64,000 nucleotides of DNA, from positions 401,022 to 465,021 of the forward strand of contig LSRX01000070.1 of NCBI GenBank assembly GCA_001939145.1, in the 5' to 3' direction. The position numbers and the translations under genes were made by a program. Shown here piece by piece: positions 9,163-18,182 of the stretch; the stretch's first letter is position 1; every line of letters begins with the position of its first letter. Source of the stretch: Symbiodinium microadriaticum. Its lineage: Eukaryota > Sar > Dinophyceae > Suessiales > Symbiodiniaceae. The notes beneath the pieces were generated by a model. The model ran no database searches and was not told the origin of the DNA. It saw only the letters and a program-made list of their open reading frames with translations.

Positions 9163-9435
9163 TCAGCTGGTCCGCGCCGGGCCGCTTTCCGTACTTTCCA
9201 TCGCCTGTATCTTGGCATTACTCTTTTCGAAATCTTGGCGGGCCTCTTCCGTCCTGTTGGGGCTGCTGTCTTTGGGATTAGGCTTGGGGGCGAAGTTTTG
9301 AGATAAGGCTTTCCTGGAGTTTATTCCAGTCCAGAGGAACTCACTGCTTTGTCGCGGATGGGGGGCTTCAGGGGCTTGAGCGCCTGCTTTCTGACTGGCG
9401 AATCGGTGCTTATTGCGTGGGTGAGTTTGGAGCAT
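9163..9435 (-). CDS. Hypothetical ORF
   Basis: A 90-codon minus frame; the C-terminal half is hydrophilic (TEEARQDFEKSNAKIQAMES). The plus strand is also open (9022-9306). Acidic/lysine-rich composition and GC-rich third positions favour minus. No domain recognised. Confidence 0.4.
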   Translation of the reverse strand: MLQTHPRNKHRFASQKAGAQAPEAPHPRQSSEFLWTGINSRKALSQNFAPKPNPKDSSPNRTEEARQDFEKSNAKIQAMESTESGPARTS

Positions 9436-9730
9436 AGCAACATCTGGATTTGACTCAAAGCACTGACAGGTGTGCCGGAGATAGAGACTCAGCTCTATTT
9501 ACCAGTGAATGAGTATTCGGTTCTGCGTACTCGCCGGCTCTGTGACGTCCGTTGCTGCAGACAACCTGTTGAGTTTGCCACACGGGCACACAAACTGCCA
9601 CTTCACCTTGAACCGACCCCTAAAAACTCACCTGCGGCCTTCAACAACTTGTGCAGACTTGAAGTGAAACTGACGACTTTGACAGGAAGCATGACAGGGC
9701 TCTTCAACCACATGCATCTTCCCCCCCCCC

Positions 9731-10020
9731 CACCCGGCCTCTTCCTTGCCGCCTGGATGACCTCATCTTGCTTCCTCTCATACTTCAGCTTGCGGTCCTT
9801 CAGGAAGCTCCAGTACCCTGGGGCTCCAAATAGCCCAAAGTAGGTCCTATCTACAGACTTGAGGCCCCAAAGTAGGTACCATTTGCATACTTGGAGCCCT
9901 TGGGGTCGTGTGCTTTCATGCCAAAGACCTTAGGACGACCCGGACCCTGAGATGGCTGCGAACTGCAAACGGCCTGACCAAGGTGGCTGGACTCCGGGAC
10001 CATGATGCTTGATCTTCTCC
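9731..10020 (-). CDS. Hypothetical gene fragment split by a 32-base duplication
   Basis: The first part (about 10020-9851) reads through PGRPKVFGMKAHDPKGSKY and reaches a stop after TYFGASSL. A second frame (about 9870-9731) reads TYFGLFGAPGYWSFLKDRKL and on through a Lys/Glu/Arg-rich helix. The shared TYFG comes from a repeated ACCTACTTTGGG, 32 bases apart. The duplication accounts for the frame break. Either it is a frameshifting mutation or the 32 bases are removed as an unusually small intron. A third frame is open in the 5' part. Product unknown. Confidence 0.5.
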
Positions 10021-10027
10021 TCCTGAA

Positions 10028-10043
10028 AGGATCATGGGACTTA
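10028..10043. other. Half-site of the AGGATCATGGGACTTA inverted repeat
   Basis: AGGATCATGGGACTTAGTAA matches the left arm of the elements at 10650 and 50313, but no partner arm was found downstream. In minus sense it abuts the 9731-10020 coding region with an ACTAAG acceptor-like end. Confidence 0.4.
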
Positions 10044-10203
10044 GTAACTAGGGTTATTATCAGGGTTACTATACTCATAACTAATTGCTTACAATCGAAG
10101 CCAGCAAGTTGGAACATCAGAATCCCCATGCCCTTAAGGCAAAGTACAGGGAGTCCCAGCACTAATCATCTAAAATCCAGGTTGCAAGTTTCTGGGGTTC
10201 ACT

Positions 10204-10314
10204 ATATGGGTAGTTCTCTAAATTAGGGGTCCCTTTTTCGGTCCCCAATATAGTACGGCACCCCTATAAAAGGGGCCCTAAAAGGGACCCTAATTTAGAG
10301 AACTACCCATATAC
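10204..10314 (+). mobile_element. Inverted-repeat element, GTAGTTCTC family
   Basis: ATATGGGTAGTTCTCTAAAT at the left and ATTTAGAGAACTACCCATAT at the right form a perfect 20-base inverted repeat. The core is CCCCAATATAGTACGGCACC. It is 111 bases long with no coding capacity. This is the cleanest copy in the window. Confidence 0.85.
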
Positions 10315-10447
10315 GCCCAACAAAGGTACGTACAACATACTTACACGACCAGGTGGGCCCTAAAGCCCAAACCCTAAACACTGCTGCTTGAGCCTTGCCC
10401 GCTCTTGGCAGGGCAGGTTAGGCCGCGTCAGGCCCATGCTTCCAGGA

Positions 10448-10545
10448 TCATGGCGTAGGGTTTAGGGTATTAGGGTTTAGGGTTTAAGGCTTAGGGTTTA
10501 GGGTTCAGGGTTTGGGGTTCAGGGTTCAGGGTTTAGGGTTTAAGG
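10448..10545. repeat. TTTAGGG-type tract
   Basis: About 13 units with TTCAGGG and TTTGGGG variants. Confidence 0.85.
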
Positions 10546-10649
10546 TCTACTTAAAGGATTGTGGGACTTTGGGTTCCTTTTAAGGGTACTGTAGGGCTCA
10601 ATGTCGGGTTCCCTTTCAGGAGTTCTTAAAGGGGGGGTGGGTTACTCAG

Positions 10650-10785
10650 AGGATCATGGCACTTAGACACTAGGGTGCTTATTGGGGTCTGCGTACTAAG
10701 AAGTACTTATAGCTTATAACCCCAATTAGGTTTCTTATCTTAAATATTAAATATAACCATATACTTACTAAGTCCCACGGTCCTG
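10650..10785 (+). mobile_element. Inverted-repeat element, AGGATCATGG family
   Basis: The left arm AGGATCATGGCACTTAG and the reverse complement of the right arm (AGGACCGTGGGACTTAG) match. The interior is AT-rich. The right arm provides TTACTAAG followed directly by a coding-like stretch, as expected if the element is an intron. Confidence 0.65.
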
Positions 10786-10848
10786 CAAGAAGGGAGGATT
10801 CCCGAATCCGAGACATTTTGGAGTTTCGGAGGGGCTGTTTCATCAAAG
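10773..10848 (+). CDS. Exon following an inverted-repeat element
   Basis: After CTTACTAAG the frame reads SCKKGGFPNPRHFGVSEGLF, ending at CAAAG|GTAGCA. It is 76 bases with signals at both ends. The first residues are encoded inside the element's inverted repeat. Product unknown. Confidence 0.5.
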
Positions 10849-10872
10849 GTAGCATCTGGAGATGGTGAATGA

Positions 10873-11103
10873 CGGTGTGGTGCTAAGACCGCCGACCAAC
10901 CACAATGGCTTAATCAATCCGGGCATGCAGGACATACCAGCCGTCAACAAAAGCGTTTCCATGGCACACGAAAAATCGACAAAGCCCCGGGCCAGAAGCA
11001 GAAGACATGTTGGGGACCCCCGAAACCTGACAAAACAAAGGCCATGCGTCCTTTCAGCACGGGGGAGTTTGTTCCGTCTCGCTGCCTTGAGCACCGTCCG
11101 TGA
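10873..11103 (+). CDS. Hypothetical ORF, basic
   Basis: A 76-codon open frame without ATG, rich in K, Q, H and P (for example KIDKAPGQKQKTCWGPPKPD). An overlapping plus frame from 10862 with an in-frame ATG, and a minus frame, are also open; I prefer this one on composition only. Confidence 0.35.
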   Translation, partial: RCGAKTADQPQWLNQSGHAGHTSRQQKRFHGTRKIDKAPGQKQKTCWGPPKPDKTKAMRPFSTGEFVPSRCLEHRP

Positions 11104-11160
11104 CTGTGGGGCCCGATGGGGCAAGATGGAGTACCTTAAATTGCGCGGACGGAAAAGTAC

Positions 11161-11433
11161 AGAAACTGTAACTCTAATCACTCACTCACATCGCAACTCT
11201 TCGGGTTGGGATTCGGTATGTGGGCATTTCTCAGACCTGAACCCCTTGTAGAAGCATCGTTGTTGATGAATACTTGCGTTCCTTCCATGTGTGCTGAAAT
11301 ACATGAGGCTCAAAGTGCTCTTCAGAATGACGATAAGAAAGATATTCGGACAGCGGCAAACACCTCAAATACAGGCCGCCGAAAACCGAATTTGACAGAA
11401 ATCGATCGACAAGTCTGCTTCAAACTGAAATGA
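11161..11433 (+). CDS. Hypothetical ORF, C-terminal exon candidate
   Basis: The frame reads through FLRPEPLVEASLLMNTCVPS into a charged region ending RQVCFKLK and stop. Well-balanced composition. It probably follows 10873-11103 in the same gene. No domain recognised. Confidence 0.4.
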   Translation, partial: RNCNSNHSLTSQLFGLGFGMWAFLRPEPLVEASLLMNTCVPSMCAEIHEAQSALQNDDKKDIRTAANTSNTGRRKPNLTEIDRQVCFKLK

Positions 11434-11486
11434 TGATGCCTATGAGAGACACTGCGGCACGTAGTAGCGATACCCCAACGGTTTAG

Positions 11487-11660
11487 TTAGGTGAGTCCCT
11501 GGAGCCTTCGAGTTTACCATCCTCAGGGCCCCGTAGAAAGGCTGAGGAACGCCGGAAAGCCCCAGAGGCTGGCCCAGGCCAGAGCAGCGCAAAGCACCAG
11601 CAGCGGCCTGCCCTTGCGGCTTCGGGCAGAGGGTTGAGGTTGCGGGAGTTTAGGGTTTAG
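11487..11660 (+). CDS. Exon candidate, R/E/A/S-rich
   Basis: The open frame reads PSSGPRRKAEERRKAPEAGP and continues Q/S/A-rich. The composition suggests a disordered, charged segment. It ends in a TTTAGGG tract, so the true exon end lies before about 11645. Confidence 0.45.
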   Translation, partial: LGESLEPSSLPSSGPRRKAEERRKAPEAGPGQSSAKHQQRPALAASGRGLRLREFRV

Positions 11661-11735
11661 GGCTTAGGGGGTTAGGGGTTTAGGGTTTAGGGGGTTAGGG
11701 GTTTAGGTTTAGGGTTTAGGGTTCAGCCTTTCGGA
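11645..11735. repeat. TTTAGGG-type tract
   Basis: About a dozen TTTAGGG/TTAGGGG units, followed by TTCAGC and unassigned sequence (two short overlapping plus ORFs at 11737-12100 that I cannot choose between). Confidence 0.85.
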
Positions 11736-12304
11736 TGTGCTCTTCAGCATGCAGGGTTTCGAGGGCTCACAAATACCGGGTAAGGGTGTAGTCTATGTAC
11801 GCACGTCCTCGGACAACCAAGATGCGTCTTACACCTCAATGGCTCAACAAGGCCAAGAGTGCAGTTCATACCATGGACTCTACACTCCACATCCGTATAC
11901 AGTCTACACCAGCTCATTCCTCCATCCAGCCACAAAAGCGAGACTGCATGAATTTATATAACGCAACTTCGGCATTGCCCCTGCCCACCGAACCTGCATA
12001 CACGCAGGCATCCCGGATGCCATGGCCAAGGGGGCCGGAACACGGAAATGAGCCAAATTCTTCAGCATCCACGCTGCAGGACCTAGCGCTTAGCGTTTAA
12101 AGCTCTCTAAAGCCGAAACTTGTATGTACGGGGGCCGAGGCACTACAGACGTGACCGGCTGAATCCAGGGGAAGGTCGGGTCGGCCCTCGCCCGAAAGAC
12201 CCCCCAGCAAGCCAAGTGATGTAGCCATGTAGATTATACGGAATTCCGAATTCCGGAATATTTCAAGTAGCAGTGTAGTAGCTAGTAGCAGTGTTCCCAG
12301 ACAA

Positions 12305-12364
12305 TCCCCGTGTGTGTGTATATATATTTATGTGTATATATATAAATATATACACACACACAGA
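12305..12364. repeat. Palindromic TG/TA-CA microsatellite
   Basis: TGTGTGTATATATATTTAT is mirrored by ATATAAATATATACACACA, making a long near-perfect hairpin in simple sequence. Confidence 0.8.
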
Positions 12365-12488
12365 CATTTAACATAGTATAGAATTAACCGAAACCCCATT
12401 ATTTGGACACGTATCTGGGGCCGCCATCATGACTGGAGGCACGCTGGCACCGAATGCCTCAACCAAAGTCCCGACCGCAATAACCGGC

Positions 12489-12597
12489 ATATGGGTAGTT
12501 TGCCAAATTAGGATCCTTTTTAGGTCCCCAATATAGTACGGCACCCCTATAAAAAGAGGACCCCGAAACAGACGCTAACTTAGAGAACTACCCATAT
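12489..12597 (+). mobile_element. Inverted-repeat element, GTAGTTCTC family
   Basis: The ends are ATATGGGTAGTTTGCC and TTAGAGAACTACCCATAT. It shares the core CCCAATATAGTACGGCACCC with the copies at 10204 and 41091. It directly precedes the exon at 12584. Confidence 0.8.
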
Positions 12598-12677
12598 ATG
12601 GAAAGAACACGATCGGAGAAGCCACGCTGTGATGTTGAACAGACCAAGCACGAGCCATCTGAAAGTGAGACTTCTGG
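12584..12677 (+). CDS. Exon starting inside an inverted-repeat element
   Basis: After AACTTAG (inside the element's right arm) the frame reads NYPYMERTRSEKPRCDVEQT and ends at TCTGG|GTATGC. It is 94 bases and hydrophilic. The first four residues come from the inverted repeat. Product unknown. Confidence 0.5.
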
Positions 12678-12968
12678 GTATGCTTGAGGACGCCTTCCTC
12701 ACGGGCACGTGCACGCGTGCAGGTTTGTGTATATTGGCAAATGCATGCACCGGTGTGTTGAGTATTAGCCCTAAACCCTAAACCCTAAACCCTAAACATT
12801 ATGATTAGCAGGGTTCAACCCAATCCCAAGCGCCTGAACCCCCGACATGCAAAGACTTCAGTAAGCTCGTGTAGTCTGGACCAAGCCTCCATGAACCCCC
12901 GGCAGCCACCCAAAACTTCAGACCCGAAATACCTCAAACCCTGAACCCTAAACCGCCTGCATCACAGA

Positions 12969-13131
12969 GGCTAAGTACTCCCTGAGATCCAGGCTGTGGC
13001 ATCTGCACTGGGATGCGGATCATGTCTACTACCGAGAAAGGCCCGAGAGATCCCGCAAGATCTCAAGGGCGGAGGAGCAAATTACTCTTCAAGCAGGCAC
13101 CGGCTTCTGTCACGCTATTATCAAGACTTGA
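12969..13131 (+). CDS. Exon candidate, hypothetical
   Basis: Just after a CCCTAAA tract, GCATCACAG precedes a frame reading RLWHLHWDADHVYYRERPER and on to AGTGFCHAIIKT and stop. The aromatic/charged composition is convincingly coding. A different plus frame (12996-13400) overlaps with a weaker reading. Confidence 0.5.
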
Positions 13132-13234
13132 TGAAGGGAGAGTGCCTGGAATTTAGTCTTTCGGCTTTATCGCCTGTCCAGTCTGTCAATTTAGCTGTTT
13201 CTGGGACCTTGCACTGCTTTCATGTCACTGACGG

Positions 13235-13501
13235 ATGTGCGAAAGAGTCCTGGCTTGTTGTGGCACATCCAACTGCAAGAATCGGGCGTCCGTCAAGTTT
13301 GAACCGTGTGCTGCGCATCGTGCAGTTCGAAAAGCTGTCTGCCATACGCGGCCGCACATGGATAAATACAATAACAAAAAGCAGCAGGATTCAAGAGTGA
13401 GAGCCCAACGCCCATGTCGGAAAAAGTTCGTACAAGTTGATGCGAGTCACGCTGAGAAAAATGTAGTCGAATCTGAGAAGCAAGAGCTTAGCCCAGAATA
13501 A
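13235..13501 (+). CDS. Hypothetical Cys/His/Lys-rich protein
   Basis: ATG-to-stop, 88 residues. Cysteines and histidines cluster in the first 50 residues (CERVLACCGTSNCKN, then C..H.....C..H), spaced as in small zinc-binding modules but matching no specific one I know. The C-terminus is basic then acidic. It may be the last exon of the gene containing 12969-13131. Confidence 0.45.
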   Translation: MCERVLACCGTSNCKNRASVKFEPCAAHRAVRKAVCHTRPHMDKYNNKKQQDSRVRAQRPCRKKFVQVDASHAEKNVVESEKQELSPE

Positions 13502-13639
13502 TTGCCAGTCTCCCACCACGTCTGTAGCTCTACTCAGGAACATCACAGAGGTATGCGTTGTTGTCCTGGTGACGCCACAACTCCAATGAGCGTCATTCCG
13601 TATATGGCAGCGCACCGTGCTTCGAGGCTGATTTACGGT

Positions 13640-13925
13640 AAACCCTAAACCCTAAACCCCTAAGCCCCTAAACCCTAGCTGAGTCGATTCCACACAGATG
13701 CTAGAAGCAGGAGCTGATGCCTCGACTTGGTGGCTCTCAACTCGGACGCGAAGGCATGAGCTAATAGGGATTTAGGGTTTAGGGGTCTAGGGTTTAGGGT
13801 TTTAGGATTTTAGGGTTTAGGGGTCTAGGGTTTAGGGTTTTAGGATTTTAGGGTTTAGGGGTCTAGGGTTTAGGGTTTCAAGGTTTAGGGGTTTAGGGTT
13901 TCAGGGCTTCAAGGGGTTTAGGGTA
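13640..13925. repeat. CCCTAAA tract, short unique spacer, TTTAGGG minisatellite
   Basis: CCCTAAA units occupy 13640-13680. From 13766 a unit of about 41 bases (GGTCTAGGGTTTAGGGTTTT followed by AGGATTTTAGGG...) repeats about three times. Confidence 0.85.
13698..13765 (+). CDS. Short exon candidate, ankyrin-like fragment
   Basis: CACACAG precedes ATG and the frame MLEAGADASTWWLSTRTRRH. LLEAGAD is a typical ankyrin-repeat signature, but only about seven residues match and no second repeat is seen, so the assignment is weak. Confidence 0.3.
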
Positions 13926-14064
13926 CAACCTCCAATGTCGTCAAAGCAAAACCAACACCTGCTCGGAAGATGGCATCTGATTGGGCTGGCGCACAGCATG
14001 AAAGTAAACAATTCGCACACACACGCACACACACCAAAAAGGAAACAGGTCTGTGACTCCTATA

Positions 14065-14130
14065 AACCCTAACCTCCCTAAACCTCCCTAAACCCTAAAC
14101 CCCCCAAACCAAAAGNCCCCTAAACTCCTC
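14065..14130. repeat. CCCTAAA-type tract with an N
   Basis: Degenerate CCTCCCTAAA units; the single N at 14116 marks an uncertain join in poly-C/telomere-type sequence. Confidence 0.8.
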
Positions 14131-14149
14131 CCCCCCCAAAAAAAAAACT

Positions 14150-14212
14150 GAGCAACCGGGCCCGAGAGCAATGCGCTTGCTCTCATCGGAAGGCTCGGCC
14201 TGCGGCATGTTT
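14150..14212 (+). CDS. Short exon candidate
   Basis: The frame reads EQPGPRAMRLLSSEGSACGM and ends at ATGTTT|GTAACT. It is flanked by a CCCTAAA tract upstream and a TTTAGGG tract downstream. Confidence 0.4.
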
Positions 14213-14234
14213 GTAACTGCCTTCAGCTCCAGAT

Positions 14235-14316
14235 CAGCTTAGGGTTTAGGGTTTAGGGGTTTGGGGGTTTAGGGCTTAGGGGTTTAGGGGTTTGGGGGTA
14301 GGGTTTAGGAGTTTAG
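14235..14316. repeat. TTTAGGG-type tract ending at an exon
   Basis: About ten degenerate units; the last TTTAG (ending 14316) directly precedes an open frame in phase 0. Confidence 0.85.
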
Positions 14317-14391
14317 GGCAGAATCACGGTCTTCCACGCAGTTGCCAGGCAGCTCTTTGAGTTTCAGAGGCCAAGGATCCGAACCTTTTAG
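14317..14391 (+). CDS. Exon candidate after TTTAG
   Basis: Starting immediately after TTTAG, the frame reads GRITVFHAVARQLFEFQRPR, then IRTF and stop. The regular alternation of hydrophobic and charged residues suggests a helix. No donor was identified before the stop. Confidence 0.45.
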   Translation, partial: GRITVFHAVARQLFEFQRPRIRTF

Positions 14392-14541
14392 AGGTTTGGA
14401 CCCTCAACCCTAATCCCTACCTGGACCCTGAAAGTATGTCAATGGAGAGAATTCCTTTTATGGGTTTTGGGCCATTATTTCACCTGCTTTGGGGGATTTA
14501 GGTAAGCCCTAAATTAGGGCCGTTTAGGGTTTAGGGCTTAG

Positions 14542-14683
14542 GGAGCTCCTGGCACCGCCCCAAGGCCTCCAGGAGGGAGGTAAAGGCCTCGCGAAGGCCC
14601 GGGGCCTGGACGATGAGATGGCTTCTCAGGAAAAAAAATATGTTTCCTACAGTTCAAGGGAGTTGCAGCAGCATAGGGGTTGA
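14542..14683 (+). CDS. Exon candidate after TTAG
   Basis: CTTAG ending the tract is followed by a frame reading ELLAPPQGLQEGGKGLAKAR and then LDDEMASQEKKYVSYSSREL. It is strongly protein-like with GC-rich third positions. The end is uncertain (stop at 14683; candidate donor AGG|GGTTGA). Confidence 0.5.
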
Positions 14684-14772
14684 GGCTTCTCCCGACGGTT
14701 AGCTTGGTGTCGTGCGTCTTGTTGTGTAGCTGTCCAAACCGTTCCAGAGAGGTGTTTCGGAAAAGGATTTAG

Positions 14773-14911
14773 AGGAGATGTGCCCGGAAACCTGGCACAT
14801 TTTCCCCGGAGCTCCCTGCAGCACACCAACAGAGAGGCGACATCTGCGAGGTTTCTAGAGGAACTTCTCGGAATACTCAGAGTCCGCCCTGGCAGACCCG
14901 GATCTCAAAGG
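14773..14911 (+). CDS. Internal exon candidate
   Basis: GGATTTAG precedes a frame reading GDVPGNLAHFPRSSLQHTNR then FLEELLGILRVRPGRPG, ending at CAAAGG|GTAATC. Both splice signals are present. Together with 14150, 14317, 14542, 15338 and 15556 it suggests one plus-strand gene with short exons; phases between them are not fully resolved. Confidence 0.5.
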
Positions 14912-15067
14912 GTAATCGAGGGCAGCCCCGGCTGCAGCCCCCAAACCCGAAACCTGCTGGGTGTAGCGCTCAGCCCTGAAAACTAACCCCTACACTCTCC
15001 ACTCTACAAGGCTTATGCTAGAAGGCTTAGATTTGATAACTAACCCCTGCACTCTCCATGCTGGAAG

Positions 15068-15166
15068 GCTTAGGTTGACTTGGATTGAGGGATTCTACCC
15101 AGCAATGCTCTCAGCAGCTGGCTCTAGAAGTCCGTGGAGATCCACTGAAAGATGGACAGAACCTAC
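15068..15166 (+). CDS. Exon-like ORF (two frames open)
   Basis: One frame reads DSTQQCSQQLALEVRGDPLK; an overlapping frame (15015-15203) reads LTWIEGFYPAMLSAAGSRSP. Upstream, a duplicated block of about 60 bases (CTAACCCCTRCACTCTCCA) occurs at 14980 and 15040. Confidence 0.35.
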
Positions 15167-15337
15167 TCTGAAGCATCTAGCAAGTCCACAGGGCTCAATG
15201 TAAGGCTTCGGGGGTACTTTGGGCTTCGGAATTCAGACTTCAGGGATCTTGGCTTAGGGTTTGGGCTGTAGGATCGGAGGAGTGGATTTTTTGAGAGGAG
15301 TCTTTTGGTATTTTGGGTACTTTGGATCTGGGCGCAG

Positions 15338-15435
15338 CTCCGGCCCTCACTTCTCCGAGAAAACGAGGCGCGGACCAAGCGAAAGAGCTTCCAAGATTGG
15401 CTCAGCAGCGACTCCTTTCCGTGATGCTGCTCAGG
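15338..15435 (+). CDS. Internal exon candidate
   Basis: ATCTGGGCGCAG precedes a frame reading PALTSPRKRGADQAKELPRL then AQQRLLSVMLL, ending at CTCAGG|GTATGG. A second plus frame (15261-15473) also reads well and includes a stop at 15473. Confidence 0.45.
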
Positions 15436-15555
15436 GTATGGGAGTTGAAGTTAAGGGATCGGATTCCTCCTAAACCCTAAGCCCTAAACCCTGCATTTTG
15501 CTCTTATCGTAATTAAGGCCTCGGGGCGCCCTGCGCCGGATCTTTTTCTCTGCAG

Positions 15556-15612
15556 GTGGGGCTTGCAGGGGATGATGAAAGCTGTCCTTCACCGGTCCCG
15601 ATGGAGCCGAAG
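15556..15612 (+). CDS. Internal exon, 19 codons
   Basis: A textbook acceptor (TCTTTTTCTCTGCAG) precedes VGLAGDDESCPSPVPMEPK, followed by the donor GAAG|GTGTTC. It is 57 bases, phase 0 at both ends. Short but with the best splice context in this part of the window. Confidence 0.55.
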
Positions 15613-15963
15613 GTGTTCCTGCACTCCACTCGTAGCTCGTTTAGGGGTTAGGGGTTCAGGGCTCTGGGGATTTATGCGTTTTAGGTTTGGTGTTTCGGAT
15701 CTTAGTAGATAACACCCTGGGATTCCGGGACTTCAGTGGTTTCTTGCAATTCTAGGTTAGAACGAACCACCAAACCCAAGCCTCGAGGACAGCCCACAGC
15801 CTTAACAGTGTGTCTGCTCTACAAACCGTCTCTGCTTGAAAGTCGGAGCCAGAATCCAGCTTGCCATTGCTAGATTCGGATCTTACCGAATGGTGCTAGC
15901 ACGACGGAGATCGGATCTGCCAGCTTGGATTATGGGACTACCGTTTCTGGTGGCACACACTAG

Positions 15964-16052
15964 CTCACGTTCCAGCTGCTCCCGAAAGACGCCTGCAATC
16001 GGAAAAACAAAAAAGCATGGCTTTCTCTATCGGCCCGAACCCCAATTTCTAA
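15964..16052 (+). CDS. Exon candidate
   Basis: GGCACACACTAG precedes a frame reading HVPAAPERRLQSEKQKSMAF then SIGPNPNF and stop. An overlapping frame (15836-16213) is also open. Confidence 0.4.
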
Positions 16053-16070
16053 TTAGAGGAATGACCGTCC

Positions 16071-16394
16071 ATGGTCTTGAAAGCATTCCGGGATTCCAAG
16101 AAACCCTCCCTGGTACAGCCTTCTGCTTCTGCAAGCAGCGCCGGAAGCGTCTGTGCCGCCATTTGGGGCTGGGGGCTTTATTTGGTGTGGCAGGGTCTAG
16201 ACTCGCCGCATGATGCCAGGATACCGTCAGATTCCTCAACTCTGGACTGCAGTATGTCCTTCTTTTAAGCAGCTTTAAAGCTATCTTGCAAGGCCTCTCT
16301 AGACGGCAGGGAAGCCCGCCTCAATCCTGAAATCAAGGCCCGCATGGGGTCCAGGCTATGCGAAGTGCCTCAATGGCCTTGTACTCACTGCTAG
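16071..16394 (+). CDS. Hypothetical ORF with one in-frame TAA
   Basis: From ATG at 16071 the frame reads MVLKAFRDSKKPSLVQPSAS, has a hydrophobic W-rich segment (AAIWGWGLYLVW) and reaches TAA at 16266. The same frame continues AALKLSCKASLDGREARLNP and stays open to 16394. The continuation is as protein-like as the first part, suggesting a point stop, an intron or a pseudogene. From about 16340 an overlapping frame is also open. Confidence 0.4.
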
Positions 16395-16594
16395 CAGCAC
16401 TGACCTCTCTGGTTGGCCTCATGCGGTGCTCTTATGAAATGTCAAGTCACCACAGAGTTGCAACAGAAAGCCAACAACCTTGAACCCTTCAGAAGGCGAC
16501 TTTGCTCACAACCTTGAACAACTCAGAAGATGCTACGGTTGATGATAAAAATAGTGACAGCTCTCCTGCTGCAGCCCTCGAACAGCAAGAGCCT

Positions 16595-16905
16595 ACACCC
16601 TAAACCCCAGAACCGAAACCCCGAAACCCTAAATCCGAAAACCCTAAACCCCTAAAACCCAAACATCAAACCCTAAACCCGAAACCCTAAACCCGAAACC
16701 CCTAGACCCTAAACCCGAAATCCGAAACTCTAAATCCGAAGCCCTAAATCCGAAACCCCTAAGCCCCTAAATCCGCTAAACCCTAAATCCGCTAAACTCT
16801 AAATCCGAAACCAGAAATCCGAAACCCCTAAATCCTAGACCCTAGACCCTAAACCCTAAATCCGAAGCCCCTAAATCCGAAATCCGAAATCCGAAAACCC
16901 CACCC
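16595..16905. repeat. Degenerate CCCTAAA/TCCGAAA tract
   Basis: About 40 units alternating CCCTAAA with TCCGAAA and CCCGAAA variants, among the longest telomere-type tracts here. The CCGAAA variant resembles the array at the 63.8 kb end. Confidence 0.9.
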
Positions 16906-16955
16906 ACCTGGACATCGCAGCCGTGGGCCTGAACAAGGACGAGTCAAAAAAGAAA

Positions 16956-17270
16956 CGGCTTAGGGTTTAGGGTTTCGGATTTAGGGCTTAGGGTTTAGGG
17001 TTTAGGGTTTAGGCTTTAAGGTCTAGGGTTTAGGATTTAGGTTTTAGGGCTTATATTTATAGGAGTCAGGGTTTAGGGCTTAGGGTTTAGGGATTTCTGT
17101 TTAGGATTCAGGGTATAGCGTTTAGGGATTTCTGTGTAGGATTTAGGGTTGAGGGCTGAGGTGAGGGCTGAAGGTTTACTGAGTTTACTGTTCAGGATTT
17201 CGGGTGTTTAGGGCTTCGGGTTTAACTGTTTAGGATTTAAGGTTTAGGGTTTAGGGTTGAGGGATGACTG
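16956..17270. repeat. TTTAGGG-type tract, opposed to the previous one
   Basis: About 35 degenerate units. With 16595-16905 it forms two inverted arms of roughly 300 bases around about 50 unique bases. Confidence 0.9.
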
Positions 17271-17271
17271 A

Positions 17272-17390
17272 AATCACGAGCTACCCTTGACATCGAGGTC
17301 AAGGGACCCAGGCACTCTACGACCTGAGCACCCCAAAATCGCCGAATTTCATTCAGTACCAAGACCCTCCAAAGAAAAAAAAAACACAAG
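17272..17390. other. Exon-like segment, strand undecided
   Basis: Minus: a poly-T acceptor (TTTTTTTTTTCTTTGGAG) precedes VLVLNEIRRFWGAQVVECLG, ending at CAAGG|GTAGCT (17285-17366). Plus: the same bases read ELPLTSRSRDPGTLRPEHPK then a Lys-rich tail. Signals favour minus; the neighbouring exons favour plus. Confidence 0.4.
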
Positions 17391-17399
17391 CAATGCAAA

Positions 17400-17835
17400 G
17401 CACCCTAAACCCTAAATCCTAAGCCCTAAGCCCTAAACCCTAAGCCCAAAGCAAGGAGAACCGGGTGATTTTTTGAGCCCCCAGCCTCACATCTGCCCAG
17501 AGCAGGCCATGCAAACTGCGCGGCACCTGGGGAGGACCTAAACCCTAAATACTGAACCCTAAACCCTGAACCCTGAACCCTAAACCCTAAACCCTGAACC
17601 CTGAACCCTAAACCCTAAATCCGAACTCTGTGGCCTTGGGATCTTCGGAAGCTAGGGACTAGCAAACCCTAAAGCCCTAAAGCCCTCAAAACCCTAAGCC
17701 CTAAATCCTTAAACCCCCAAACACCAAATTCCCCCAAAAGCCTAAACCCTAAACGCTAAACCCTAAACCCCCAAACCCCTAAGCCCTAAACCCTAAATCC
17801 CCAAACCCCCCAAATTCCCCCAAAAGCCTTAAGCC
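17400..17835. repeat. CCCTAAA-type tracts
   Basis: Three clusters (17400-17450, 17535-17640, 17660-17835) with unique spacers. No gene seen. Confidence 0.9.
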
Positions 17836-17954
17836 CGAAGCCCCTTACGCTCTCGATTTTAGGGTTCAAGGGGCTCGGGGCTTTCAGGACGTTCAAAGGT
17901 GCAGAGTTTTAGGCGATCTTCGAGAGTTAAGGGCTTCTGGCGATGTCTGGCAAG

Positions 17955-18057
17955 CTGATGGTTTAGGGTGTAGGGTTTAGGGTTTAGGGTTTAAGGTGTA
18001 GGGTTTAGGATTTAGGGTTTAGGGCTTAGGGTGTGGGGTTTAGGGTTTAGGGTTTAG
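17955..18057. repeat. TTTAGGG-type tract
   Basis: About 14 units ending TTTAG directly before the exon at 18058. Confidence 0.9.
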
Positions 18058-18134
18058 CTACGTCCCAAGTCCTTCTAAGCCCAAGCCTAAATCCCGAAGC
18101 CCCGGAAGGAAAACCGCAAACCTCAAACGCTTAA
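18058..18134 (+). CDS. Exon candidate after TTTAG
   Basis: Directly after TTTAG the frame reads TSQVLLSPSLNPEAPEGKPQ then TSNA and stop. Short and proline/serine-rich. Confidence 0.4.
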
Positions 18135-18182
18135 ATACGGGGTGCCTCACTTAAGGATCCTTGTAGCAAGGATCCTCTTGGC

